Positions 27,796 through 35,932 are shown, numbered from the stretch's first letter. The stretch is DNA of 38,145 nucleotides from an uncultured Algisphaera sp. (GCA_938015655.1 CALLPP010000184.1:1-38145), one strand, 5' to 3'. Translations and numbers: made by a program. Notes: generated by a model from the letters alone, not told the origin.

Positions 27796-27878
27796 CGCTA
27801 TTGGCTCAGCCGGAAGAGCGCCCCCCTAGGCCATTTTGCGCCCCCGGGGAAGCCTTGGTTCGACTCCACGATCAGCGG
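27796..27878 (+). pseudogene. tRNA-like remnant with expanded anticodon/variable region
   Basis: D arm GCTC...GAGC, T loop TTCGACT, acceptor CGCT/AGCG partly paired; about 11 nt too long between D and T arms. Confidence 0.35.
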
Positions 27879-27895
27879 CTTACCTCCTCGGAGGC

Positions 27896-27914
27896 GGCGT
27901 GAACGGTTCACGCC
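27896..27914. repeat. perfect 9-bp inverted repeat with 1-nt centre
   Basis: GGCGTGAAC G GTTCACGCC. Confidence 0.65.
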
Positions 27915-27933
27915 ACTTTGACAAGTGAAGAGC

Positions 27934-27994
27934 AGATGGATGCAACAAGAGGATCCCCGGCGCAATCGGGCACCGGGGAATAGATCCTCCATCT
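27934..27994 (+). other. long compound hairpin abutting tRNA-Val
   Basis: AGATGGA..GGATC CCCGG [loop] CCGGG ... GATCC TCCATCT; ends one base before the tRNA-Val acceptor stem. Confidence 0.6.
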
Positions 27995-28067
27995 TGCCGC
28001 GTAGCTCAGTTGGAAGAGCACCCCTCTCACCCAGGGGCGGCCGCCGGTTCGAACCCAGCCGCGGCGA
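27995..28067 (+). tRNA. tRNA-Val (CAC)
   Basis: Acceptor TGCCGCG/CGCGGCG, TA at 8-9, D arm GCTC-AGTTGGAA-GAGC, anticodon arm CCCCT-CTCACCC-AGGGG, T arm GCCGG-TTCGAAC-CCAGC (one C-A mismatch). Confidence 0.78.
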
Positions 28068-28080
28068 TTGGTTTCACGAT

Positions 28081-28152
28081 TGACTTGTCGTTCATTGGGC
28101 AGAGCAACCGGCCCGCCACCGGACGACCGAGGTTCGATTCCTCCCGGCTCCA
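28081..28152 (+). tRNA. tRNA-like gene, apparent CGC anticodon, degenerate (C33, acceptor mismatches)
   Basis: D arm GTTC-ATTGGGCA-GAGC, anticodon arm ACCGG-CCCGCCA-CCGGA, T loop TTCGATT; acceptor TGACTTG/CGGCTCC has two mismatches and two GU pairs. Confidence 0.45.
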
Positions 28153-28196
28153 CGGGCATCCAAAACCTCGCTCCAACCCCGCGAAAGGAGGTCCCC

Positions 28197-28741
28197 GTGA
28201 CCACGGCCTTGCAGGCCGGCGTCCTGGTCTTGAACAAAAACTGGACCGCGCTGCGGATCAGCACCGCCGCCGAAGCCCTCACCGACCTGTTCGTGGGCCG
28301 GGTACAGGCTGTCGACACCGACGATCAGGCCTACAACTTCGACGACTGGCACACGCTCAGCGCGTGCGCCCATGATTTCGATGCCACCCCGCAACCGTTT
28401 GTGAAAACGGTTGCCAGCGGGATCACGGTGCCACCGGTCGTCCGGCTGCTGTGTTTCGACCGCGTCCGCCGAGCCATCCTGCGGCTCAGCCGGCTCGACC
28501 TCGACTACGTCGTGCCCAGCTCGCGCGGCAGCAAAACCACCTGGGAGAACCTGGTGTGCTGCTCGGTCGCGGTGAACGCGCGTAAAGGCGGCCGCACCCC
28601 GACGAGGCCGGCCTCACGCTGATCCGCCCCGCGCGGAAACCCGACCCCGCGGGGCTGCTGTTCCGCTCGCCGCGTTTTCTCCAAGACGCGCGGCAGCACT
28701 TCGTGGACGCGGCGTACTGGAACACTGAACTACACGATTGA
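28197..28741 (+). pseudogene. HNH endonuclease family relic (core metal-binding segment deleted, then frameshift)
   Basis: RBS AAAGGAGG + GTG 28197. VLVLNKNWTALRISTAAEALTDLFVGRVQAVDTDD...NFDDWHTLSA...VPPVVRLLCFDRVRRAILRLSR-LDLDYVVPSSRGSKTTWENLVCCSVAVNARKGGRTP, then in another frame DEAGLTLIRPARKPDPAGLLFRSPRFLQDARQHFVDAAYWNTELHD*. Confidence 0.8.
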
Positions 28742-28839
28742 TTCACCGGCCCGGAGTACGCGTCGGGATGGCTTCGCCAGACTGCTGTTCGCTCATTTTC
28801 TGAAAATACACCCACCCGCAAGACCGAAAGGAGCGACGC

Positions 28840-29064
28840 ATGCAGAGTCTGTATAGCCAACGCCTCGTGCGGAAATCCGGACGGTGCAGGGTCGGATTCA
28901 TTCCGGCGCAACACGCCCGGGTCAGCAACCTTGTCCGCATTGACTTGCCCGCCGGTCCCGACCAAGGCTGGCAGGCCGAGTTGGCCGGTCCGCCGATCCG
29001 CAAAACCGACCTCGACTGCTTGTCGCGCCGATACCGCCGGCAGCGCCTGGGCTCGGAAGCCTGA
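28840..29064 (+). CDS. small hypothetical protein (74 aa), accessory/phage-type
   Basis: RBS GAAAGGAG upstream of ATG; compact RCRVGFIPAQHARVSNLVRIDL...GWQAELAGPPIRKTDLD. Confidence 0.55.
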   Translation: MQSLYSQRLVRKSGRCRVGFIPAQHARVSNLVRIDLPAGPDQGWQAELAGPPIRKTDLDCLSRRYRRQRLGSEA

Positions 29065-29182
29065 CGCCCGCAGGTCCGCTCGCTGATCGAGGCCTCCTGA
29101 TTCGTTTAACCCCCAACCCGCGGGACCGGTGCAAGCCGGCCCCGTGGTTTTGCCCCGCGCATCTTTCTGCTCTTCACATCCG

Positions 29183-29253
29183 GCTCCGCAAGTCAAAGGT
29201 TACGACTCCGGCTTTTCACGCCGGCAAACCGGGTTCGAGTCCCGGGCGGAGGT
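29183..29253 (+). tRNA. tRNA-Glu-like (TTC), degenerate
   Basis: Anticodon arm CCGGC-TTTTCAC-GCCGG and T arm CCGGG-TTCGAGT-CCCGG perfect; acceptor GCTCCGC/GCGGAGG with terminal G-G; 3-bp D stem GTC/GAC; position 8 is A. Confidence 0.6.
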
Positions 29254-29260
29254 TTCGAAG

Positions 29261-29539
29261 GCGGTGCTTGGCATCGCGAACCCCGCCCCCCAACGAAAGC
29301 ACCGCCATGCCCAACCTCACGCCCCAGCTCCCACCCACGCCCGGACGACCATCGGCCCGCTGGCGGCGCGCTTCGGCGTGTCGCCCGAGACCCTGCGGGT
29401 CTGGGAACAAAAAGGTCTGCTGCCCCCCGCGCGGCGCACGCCCGGCGGGCACAGCCGCTACGGGCACGAGCATGTCGTGACGCTGGGCCAGATCCTCGGG
29501 CCCGAAGCCTCGACGCGGCCCCACGGCGCAGCCCCCTGA
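29261..29539 (+). CDS. MerR-type HTH fragment (possibly frameshifted at the 5' end)
   Basis: TIGPLAARFGVSPETLRVWEQKGLLPPARRTPGGHSRYGHEHVVTLGQIL is a MerR-like helix-turn-helix; a better-placed ATG (29307) is in a different frame. Confidence 0.55.
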   Translation, partial: AVLGIANPAPQRKHRHAQPHAPAPTHARTTIGPLAARFGVSPETLRVWEQKGLLPPARRTPGGHSRYGHEHVVTLGQILGPEASTRPHGAAP

Positions 29540-29649
29540 CCTAGCCCCCTGACCCAGCCCCCGGCTCCACGCTCGGTGGTGAAACGTCTCTCGCCGGGCA
29601 CGGGCGGGATACGCTGCCCCGGGTTTCACGCTCTCTTCGGGAGATCTCC

Positions 29650-32196
29650 ATGGTTCGTCTTGTTTTGCTGGTTCTAATGCTCGGGTCCAGCGCGGTGTGC
29701 GGCCGGGCCGACCCCCGCTCCGGGGGCGACGCGGACGTGGTGGACGCCACGACCGTTCAGGCCGACGACGGCACGTGGACCTTCCGCGTCACCGTCCGCC
29801 ACGCGGACCGGGGGTGGAAGGACTACGCCGACGGCTGGGACGTGGTGCTGCCCGACGGCACGGTGGTGAAGCGGCGCGCGTCCGACGCCTTCACGCGGGT
29901 GCTGGGCCACCCGCACGTGAACGAGCAGCCGTTCACCCGCAGCCAGTCGGGCCTCACGATCCCCGATGGGGTCGCGCAGGTCACTGTGCGGGCTCACGAG
30001 CGCCCCGACGGGTTCGGCGGCCAGACGCAGACCGTGACGCTGCCCGGCCGCGCGCCGGCCGCCGCCGCCGTGGTGCTTGAAGATTTTGAGTCCAATCCGC
30101 TGCCACCGACGTTGGTGCCCAGTGAGACGGTGCTGACCCGAATCCAGCACGGAGAGGGCCACGCCCTGCGGGCCGTGTTCCCCGCCGCGGCGCTTTATAA
30201 AAACCTGCGGCTGACCCCCGTCCAGCCCTGGGACTGGTCGGCGCAGGGGCCGGTGTGCTTGGCGGTGGACGTGCGCGGCGACGCCCAGGCTTCGGCGCAG
30301 CTGTTCATCACCGTGCGCGACGCCGCGGGCGGTGCGCTCACCGCCCACGCCAACGTGGGCCCGGGCGCCGCGGGCACGTTCTTTCTAGACCTGGACTCGG
30401 CCGCCGACGAGCCGGGGCTGAAAGGCCTGCCCCACCGCGTGCCCGCGGGCCTCAACCCGCTGGACGGCCAGGCGGACGCCTTCCGCTACGCCTGGGGCGC
30501 CCGGCGGCTGGACACCACGCAGATCAGCTGGGTGCAGCTGTATACGAAGGGCAACCTGACCGACCGCACGCTGGTCTTCGACAACCTGCGGGTGGTGCCG
30601 GCGCCCGACGGCGCGACCGCGCCGCTGACGGGGCTGGTGGACGCGTTGGGGCAGCACACCGCCGCACGGTGGCCCGGCAAAGCCGCGGGGCCCGGGCAGC
30701 TTTCCGACGACGCGGACCGCGAAGCCCAGGCCCTGAACAACGCCCGGCCCCTGCCGGACCGCTCGCGCTTCGGGGGCTGGAAAGACGGACCGACGCTGGA
30801 AGCCACCGGGTACTTCCGCGTGGACCGGCACGCGGGCCGGTGGACCCTGGTGGACCCGGACGGCCGCCTGTTTTTTGCCACCGGCATCGCCAACGCCCGG
30901 CTGGACAACACCTACACCGTGACCGGGCGGGCGGACGGCCGCGTGGTCTCGGCCTTGCGGCGGGACATGTTCACCTGGCTGCCCGAGGCCGACGACCCCT
31001 TGGCTGCGCACTACGGCCACGCCCAGAACATCCACACCGGCGCCGTGCCCGCGGGCGAGACGTTCAGCTTCTACGCCGCCAACCTGCAGCGCAAGTACGG
31101 CCGGGCCGACGACCCCGACGGCCTGAAACGCTGGCGGAAGACCACCCTGGACCGCATGACCGACTGGGGCTTCACCGGCCTGGGCAACTGGGCCGACCCG
31201 GCGTTCTACGGCAACGGCCGGGTCGCCTATTTCGCGCACGGGTGGGTGCAGGGCCCCCACGCGCGCCTCAAAGGCAGCAACGACTACTGGGCACCGATCC
31301 ACGACCCCTTCGACCCGCGGTTCGTCCAGAGCGTGCGGGAGGCGGTGGACCGCGTGGCCGCGCAGGTCGCCGGCGACCCGTGGTGCGTGGGGGTGTTCAT
31401 CGACAACGAGCTAAGCTGGGGCACCACGTCGGGCGACGCGGGGCGCTACGGGCTGGTCATCAACGCGTTAAAGCAAGACGCGGCCAAGGCCCCCGCCAAA
31501 GCCGCCCTGTCCGCGCTGCTGCGCGAGGCCTACACCGGCATCGACGCGCTCAACGCAGACTGGGGCACCGCGGTGGCGTCTTGGGACGCATTTGACCGTG
31601 GCTTTGCTCACGACGGCGAGCTGAGCGACGGCCAGCAGGCCCGCTACGCCGTGCTATCCGAAGCGATCGCCGACCGCTACTTCGCGACGGTTAAAGCCGA
31701 GCTGCGGCGGGCCATGCCCCATCACCTGTACCTGGGCAGCCGCTTCGCCGACTGGGGCATGACCCCTGAGGCCGTGGACGCCGCGGCCCGGCACTGCGAC
31801 GTGGTGAGTTACAACCTCTACACCGAGGGTATGCCCGGCCACCTGGCCGACACCCTGGCCCGCACCGACCGCCCGGGGCTGCTGGGCGAGTTTCACTTCG
31901 GCGCGGTGGACCGGGGCATGTTCCACGGCGGCATCGGCACCGCCGCGGACCAGGCCGACCGCGGCGTCAAGTACGCGCAGTACGTCAACAGCGCCATCGA
32001 CCACCCCGCCCTGGTGGGCGCTCACTGGTTCCAGTACATCGACTCGCCCACCACCGGCCGGGCGATCGACGGCGAGAACTACAACAGCGGCTTTGTGAGC
32101 ACCACCGACCGGCCCTACCCGGAACTGGTGGAGGCCGCCCGGCGGGTCAACCGCGGGCTTTACCCGCGGCGCTTCGGCGCCGCGCCCGCGCGATAA
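29650..32196 (+). CDS. GH50-type beta-agarase with N-terminal extra domain
   Basis: GYFRVDRHAGRWTLVDPDGRLFFATGIANARLDNTYT; FYAANLQRKYG; VGVFIDNELSWG (acid/base region); LLGEFHFGAVDRGMFHGG (nucleophile region). Confidence 0.88.
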   Translation: MVRLVLLVLMLGSSAVCGRADPRSGGDADVVDATTVQADDGTWTFRVTVRHADRGWKDYADGWDVVLPDGTVVKRRASDAFTRVLGHPHVNEQPFTRSQSGLTIPDGVAQVTVRAHERPDGFGGQTQTVTLPGRAPAAAAVVLEDFESNPLPPTLVPSETVLTRIQHGEGHALRAVFPAAALYKNLRLTPVQPWDWSAQGPVCLAVDVRGDAQASAQLFITVRDAAGGALTAHANVGPGAAGTFFLDLDSAADEPGLKGLPHRVPAGLNPLDGQADAFRYAWGARRLDTTQISWVQLYTKGNLTDRTLVFDNLRVVPAPDGATAPLTGLVDALGQHTAARWPGKAAGPGQLSDDADREAQALNNARPLPDRSRFGGWKDGPTLEATGYFRVDRHAGRWTLVDPDGRLFFATGIANARLDNTYTVTGRADGRVVSALRRDMFTWLPEADDPLAAHYGHAQNIHTGAVPAGETFSFYAANLQRKYGRADDPDGLKRWRKTTLDRMTDWGFTGLGNWADPAFYGNGRVAYFAHGWVQGPHARLKGSNDYWAPIHDPFDPRFVQSVREAVDRVAAQVAGDPWCVGVFIDNELSWGTTSGDAGRYGLVINALKQDAAKAPAKAALSALLREAYTGIDALNADWGTAVASWDAFDRGFAHDGELSDGQQARYAVLSEAIADRYFATVKAELRRAMPHHLYLGSRFADWGMTPEAVDAAARHCDVVSYNLYTEGMPGHLADTLARTDRPGLLGEFHFGAVDRGMFHGGIGTAADQADRGVKYAQYVNSAIDHPALVGAHWFQYIDSPTTGRAIDGENYNSGFVSTTDRPYPELVEAARRVNRGLYPRRFGAAPAR

Positions 32197-32240
32197 CCTC
32201 ATTTGGATCGGCCCTGTTTTTCCTCCACCGGAGCTCCGCG

Positions 32241-34754
32241 TTGTCCCGACCGCCCCTCGCCGTGCTGACCCTGCCGCTCACGCTGGCCCTGGCCCTGACC
32301 GGCTGCGCGGCCGAGCCCGCGCCCAACCCGGCCCCCGCAACGCACCCCGCCGCCGCCGCAGTACCGGCAACGGCAACGGCCCCGGAAGCCGTGCAGCTGC
32401 CGCCCTCCGCGCAGGCCCAGAAGCAAGCGCTGGCCGACCTTTTTGCCGCCGCGGCCCAGCACGAGACCGACACCGTGGTGCAGGTCAACAGCAACGAGAC
32501 CCGCCTGCAGGCGGTCCGCTTTGCCCTGGACACCGGCGCGGTGGAGGGCGCGACGCGGATCCCCGTGCCCGACAACCTGCTGCCGGTGTGGGGCTTCTTC
32601 ACCCAGATGCAGCTGGTGGGCGACGTGGCCGAGCTGGCCGTGGCCTGGGAGGGCAGCGACGGCCTGAGCGCCCCGCACCAGCACTGGTACAAAACCGACA
32701 CGACCAACGTGTTTCAGGCCAAGAACATTCCCGCCCACGACGGGGTGACCTACACCCTGGTGGTCAGCGGCACCGGCCGGCTGGACGCCATCCGCCTGTT
32801 GATCAACGAGCGGGGTATCGGCGAGGTGTTCGACGAGTCGCCCTGGTCGGTGCTGGCCGCGGACAAGCCGGTGCTGAACGTGCCCCTGGCCCTGGACCTG
32901 GACGCCAAGCGGGCCATCGCCGGCGAATCCCGCTTCGAGCGCGAGAAGTTCTTCCGCGTGTACGCCGCGCCCTGGGGCGGGCCCTGGGGCGTGCTGGACC
33001 ACGCGGCGGAGCGCGGTTTTTTGCCCGGTCGGCAGATCCTGAAGATCGGCCCCATGCTGGAGCAGGGCTACGACGACGAGTACCCCAACAAGCCGCCGTT
33101 TAACGAAGACCCGAACCGCCCCGGCCACGTGGACCCCGCGTTCTTCGACGCGCCCTGGGACTGGCCGGCGACGATTGCCCGGGGCATGGCCGAGCGCTTC
33201 TCCGACCTGGACTACGCCCTGTGCCTGGACGAGTGGCCCAGCTTCAACCAGCACCGCGGGCCGGGCATCGTGAACTCGCGCGGCACGCCGGCCGACTTCG
33301 ACGCCGCCGCCGAGACTGCGGGGCGGACGGTCAAGATGGTGGCCGAGAAGACCGGGCTGGTGCCCGCCTTTGTCGAAGTGAAAAACGAAGCCGACGTGCC
33401 CTACGAGTGGAGCTACCACGGCGCCCCGGTGGGCCCGGACGGCCAGAACTCCTGGGCCAAGCTGGCGGACTTTCACAACCGCGTGGCCGACGGCGTGCGG
33501 CGCTTCGTGCCCCAGGCCAAGGTCGGCGGGCCCACCTCGGCCTACCCCTTTTTGTCGGCGGCCGACTGGCGGCTGGGCCGCCAGCAGATGGCCTTCATGG
33601 ACGACACCCGCGGCAGGCTGGACTTCTACTCCCACCACTTTTACGAAGGCGCGGGGCTTCTTTTTGAAGACCGCCTGCGCGAAGGCACCAACACCTACCT
33701 GCTGGGGCGGGCCACCGCCTACCTGGACCTGCTGCGCAGCCACGGCGTTCAGACCAACAACACCGTGCCGTTCGTGCTCAGCGAGTTCGGCACCCTCGCC
33801 GGCGGGCCCGAGGACTACCAGCAGTGGCAGGCGGTGCGCAACTGGAGCGCGTATCTGGTGCAGTTCATGCAGCGGCCCGACGAGCTGGACCTGTGCGTGC
33901 CCTTCGCCATCCCCTTGCAGTGGTGGCAGCCCGAAAACCCCATGGGCCTGTTCAAGTACGACACGGTTGACGAAAACCGCGACCCCACCGCCCTCACCGC
34001 CAACCGCGTGGGGATCGCCTCGGGCATCCCCGGCTCGCCGATGACCGGCATCCGCCCCAACAAGCCCGCCTGGTTCCTGGACCTGTGGGACGGCTACGCC
34101 GGCACCATGGTCCCGGTCACCTCCGGCACCCCGCACGTACACGCCCACGCCGTGGCCCGGGGCCACACCCTGTGGCTGGCGGTCAGCAACATGAAGGCCC
34201 AGCGCATCACCGTGAACCTGGGCGCCGCCCTTGGCGGCCGCGGCGTGGCCACCGCCACGCAGCGCCGGCTGTACCTGGACCGCGGCGAGTTGCGTTACGA
34301 CACGGTGGAGGTCACCCGCAGCCTCGGCCACATCGCCGTCGCCCCCGAAGAAACCACCGTGCTGCAGCTCACCCTCGACCGCCCCTTCCGCCCCGAGCGC
34401 ACGCTAAACGAAACCCGGCACTACGGCTCGCGCACCCTCATGCCCACCGGGTCGCCTCAGAACCTGACCGTGGGGGCCCCCGAGTCGGTGGCCGACGCCC
34501 CGCCCCACGCCGCCACACTGCGTGTCGGCGTGCAGCGCAAGGGCGGCTTCACCCAGCCACTCACCGTCCGCTTCAACGGCCTGGATTTCGTGGTGGACCT
34601 GAGCCACTCCGCAGGCATCCAGCACTACGACACGTGCGTCGAGATCACCCTGCCCGTCGAAGCGGTGCAGCGGCACAACCGGGTGACGCTGACCCAGTCC
34701 GACGACGGGGGGATGATGGCCGCCGCGGTCTTGAAGGTCACCACCACGGAATAA
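32241..34754 (+). CDS. GH86-type beta-agarase/porphyranase, putative lipoprotein
   Basis: TTG start with GGAG; lipobox LTGCAA; LCLDEWPSF, VEVKNEADVPYEWSYHG, FYSHHFYEG, FVLSEFGTLAGGPEDYQQW, PFAIPLQWW. Confidence 0.82.
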   Translation: MSRPPLAVLTLPLTLALALTGCAAEPAPNPAPATHPAAAAVPATATAPEAVQLPPSAQAQKQALADLFAAAAQHETDTVVQVNSNETRLQAVRFALDTGAVEGATRIPVPDNLLPVWGFFTQMQLVGDVAELAVAWEGSDGLSAPHQHWYKTDTTNVFQAKNIPAHDGVTYTLVVSGTGRLDAIRLLINERGIGEVFDESPWSVLAADKPVLNVPLALDLDAKRAIAGESRFEREKFFRVYAAPWGGPWGVLDHAAERGFLPGRQILKIGPMLEQGYDDEYPNKPPFNEDPNRPGHVDPAFFDAPWDWPATIARGMAERFSDLDYALCLDEWPSFNQHRGPGIVNSRGTPADFDAAAETAGRTVKMVAEKTGLVPAFVEVKNEADVPYEWSYHGAPVGPDGQNSWAKLADFHNRVADGVRRFVPQAKVGGPTSAYPFLSAADWRLGRQQMAFMDDTRGRLDFYSHHFYEGAGLLFEDRLREGTNTYLLGRATAYLDLLRSHGVQTNNTVPFVLSEFGTLAGGPEDYQQWQAVRNWSAYLVQFMQRPDELDLCVPFAIPLQWWQPENPMGLFKYDTVDENRDPTALTANRVGIASGIPGSPMTGIRPNKPAWFLDLWDGYAGTMVPVTSGTPHVHAHAVARGHTLWLAVSNMKAQRITVNLGAALGGRGVATATQRRLYLDRGELRYDTVEVTRSLGHIAVAPEETTVLQLTLDRPFRPERTLNETRHYGSRTLMPTGSPQNLTVGAPESVADAPPHAATLRVGVQRKGGFTQPLTVRFNGLDFVVDLSHSAGIQHYDTCVEITLPVEAVQRHNRVTLTQSDDGGMMAAAVLKVTTTE

Positions 34755-34782
34755 CGGCCGCGGCGCGGCGGGTTCTGCCCGC

Positions 34783-35586
34783 ATGCCCCAGACCACCCTG
34801 CGCCCGTTGTTTGCCGGACTCGTTCTCTTGGCTCTGACTCTGTCGCCGCACGCAGCGGCAGAGCGCGTCGCGGTGGTGGAGTTGTTTACCTCCGAGGGCT
34901 GCTCCAGCTGTCCGCCGGCGGAAAGGCTACTCAATGAGCTGCACGCGGTGACGGTCAACGCCGAGGGCCTGCCGCTCATCGCCCTGGCCTACCACGTGGA
35001 CTACTGGGACCGGCTGGGCTGGGCCGATCCGTACGCCGACCCGCGTTTCAGCGCCCGTCAACGGTCCTACGCACGCCGGCTTGAAGACGGGCGGGTGTAC
35101 ACCCCCAACATGGTGGTCAACGGCGTCGCCTCGTTCGTCGGATCCTCCCCGTCGGACGCCAAGCGCGCCATCGAAACGGCCCTGGCCGCGGTGGCGCCCG
35201 TGGGCGTGACACTCAACGCCCAGCCCGACGACGCGAGCACCCTGGCCGTCGCGTGGGCCCTGGAGGGCCCGCTTCCTGCGGGGGCCCGTTTGCACATCGC
35301 CGTCACCGAAGACGGCCTCGTCTCGCAGGTGGGCCGGGGCGAGAACCGCGGCCGGACCCTGGCCCACGACGCGGTGGTGCGTCGCTGGCAGTCTCAAGAA
35401 GCCCAAAGCACGGGCCGCACCGAGCTCGCCCTGCCCGACGATCTGCAGACCGGCCGCAGCGCGGTGGTGGTGCTGGTCCAAGACGGGGACACCGGCGCGG
35501 TCTTGGGGGCCAGCCGCATCCCCCTGGGGCCGGGCACCGAACCCCACGATGCTGCGGCGAGCGCGCAAAACGCAAGGGGGGCGTAA
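34783..35586 (+). CDS. DUF1223 (thioredoxin-like) secreted protein
   Basis: VAVVELFTSEGCSSCPPAERLLNEL...ALAYHVDYWDRLGWADPYADPRFSARQRSYA...VYTPNMVVNG. Confidence 0.93.
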   Translation: MPQTTLRPLFAGLVLLALTLSPHAAAERVAVVELFTSEGCSSCPPAERLLNELHAVTVNAEGLPLIALAYHVDYWDRLGWADPYADPRFSARQRSYARRLEDGRVYTPNMVVNGVASFVGSSPSDAKRAIETALAAVAPVGVTLNAQPDDASTLAVAWALEGPLPAGARLHIAVTEDGLVSQVGRGENRGRTLAHDAVVRRWQSQEAQSTGRTELALPDDLQTGRSAVVVLVQDGDTGAVLGASRIPLGPGTEPHDAAASAQNARGA

Positions 35587-35668
35587 CAACTTGCCCCCGC
35601 GGCGGATGGCGGTTTCTTTTCGTGGCCCTTCGCTTAACTGAGCCCCGCGCTGTGCCGAATTAAAAAGG

Positions 35669-35932
35669 GTGAAGACCCTGCCCCCCCCCGCCGAGAAAAC
35701 CGCCCGCACCGCCTCCCGCGGGGCCCGCACCTTCCGCCGCGTGGAGCGGCTGATCCGCACCGCCCCCTTCGGCGAGCGGCGCTGCCTCGAACAGATCGCG
35801 GAACTGCCGGTCAGCGTCGCGGTCAAAAAGCGGATGCGGCGGCTCATCCAGGCCTGGGCCCGGGGCGAAGCCGACGCCCGGCGCGAGCTGGAGAACTGCC
35901 TCCGCCGCCAGCGCGAAGCCCACCTGGGCTAA
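35669..35932 (+). CDS. short hypothetical protein (87 aa)
   Basis: Basic, helix-rich ORF with GTG start; weak RBS. Confidence 0.4.
   Translation: MKTLPPPAEKTARTASRGARTFRRVERLIRTAPFGERRCLEQIAELPVSVAVKKRMRRLIQAWARGEADARRELENCLRRQREAHLG

Noticed and set aside
27798-28318. Minus-strand ORFs across the tRNA array (27798..27992, 27908..28318)
   Set aside because: They are translations of the reverse complement of tRNA-like sequence (for example ...RGALFRLSQ, RGVLFQLSYAAR), a common artefact.
32199-34331. 710-aa antisense ORF opposite GH86
   Set aside because: His/Val/Gly-rich mirror of a clear GH86 coding frame.
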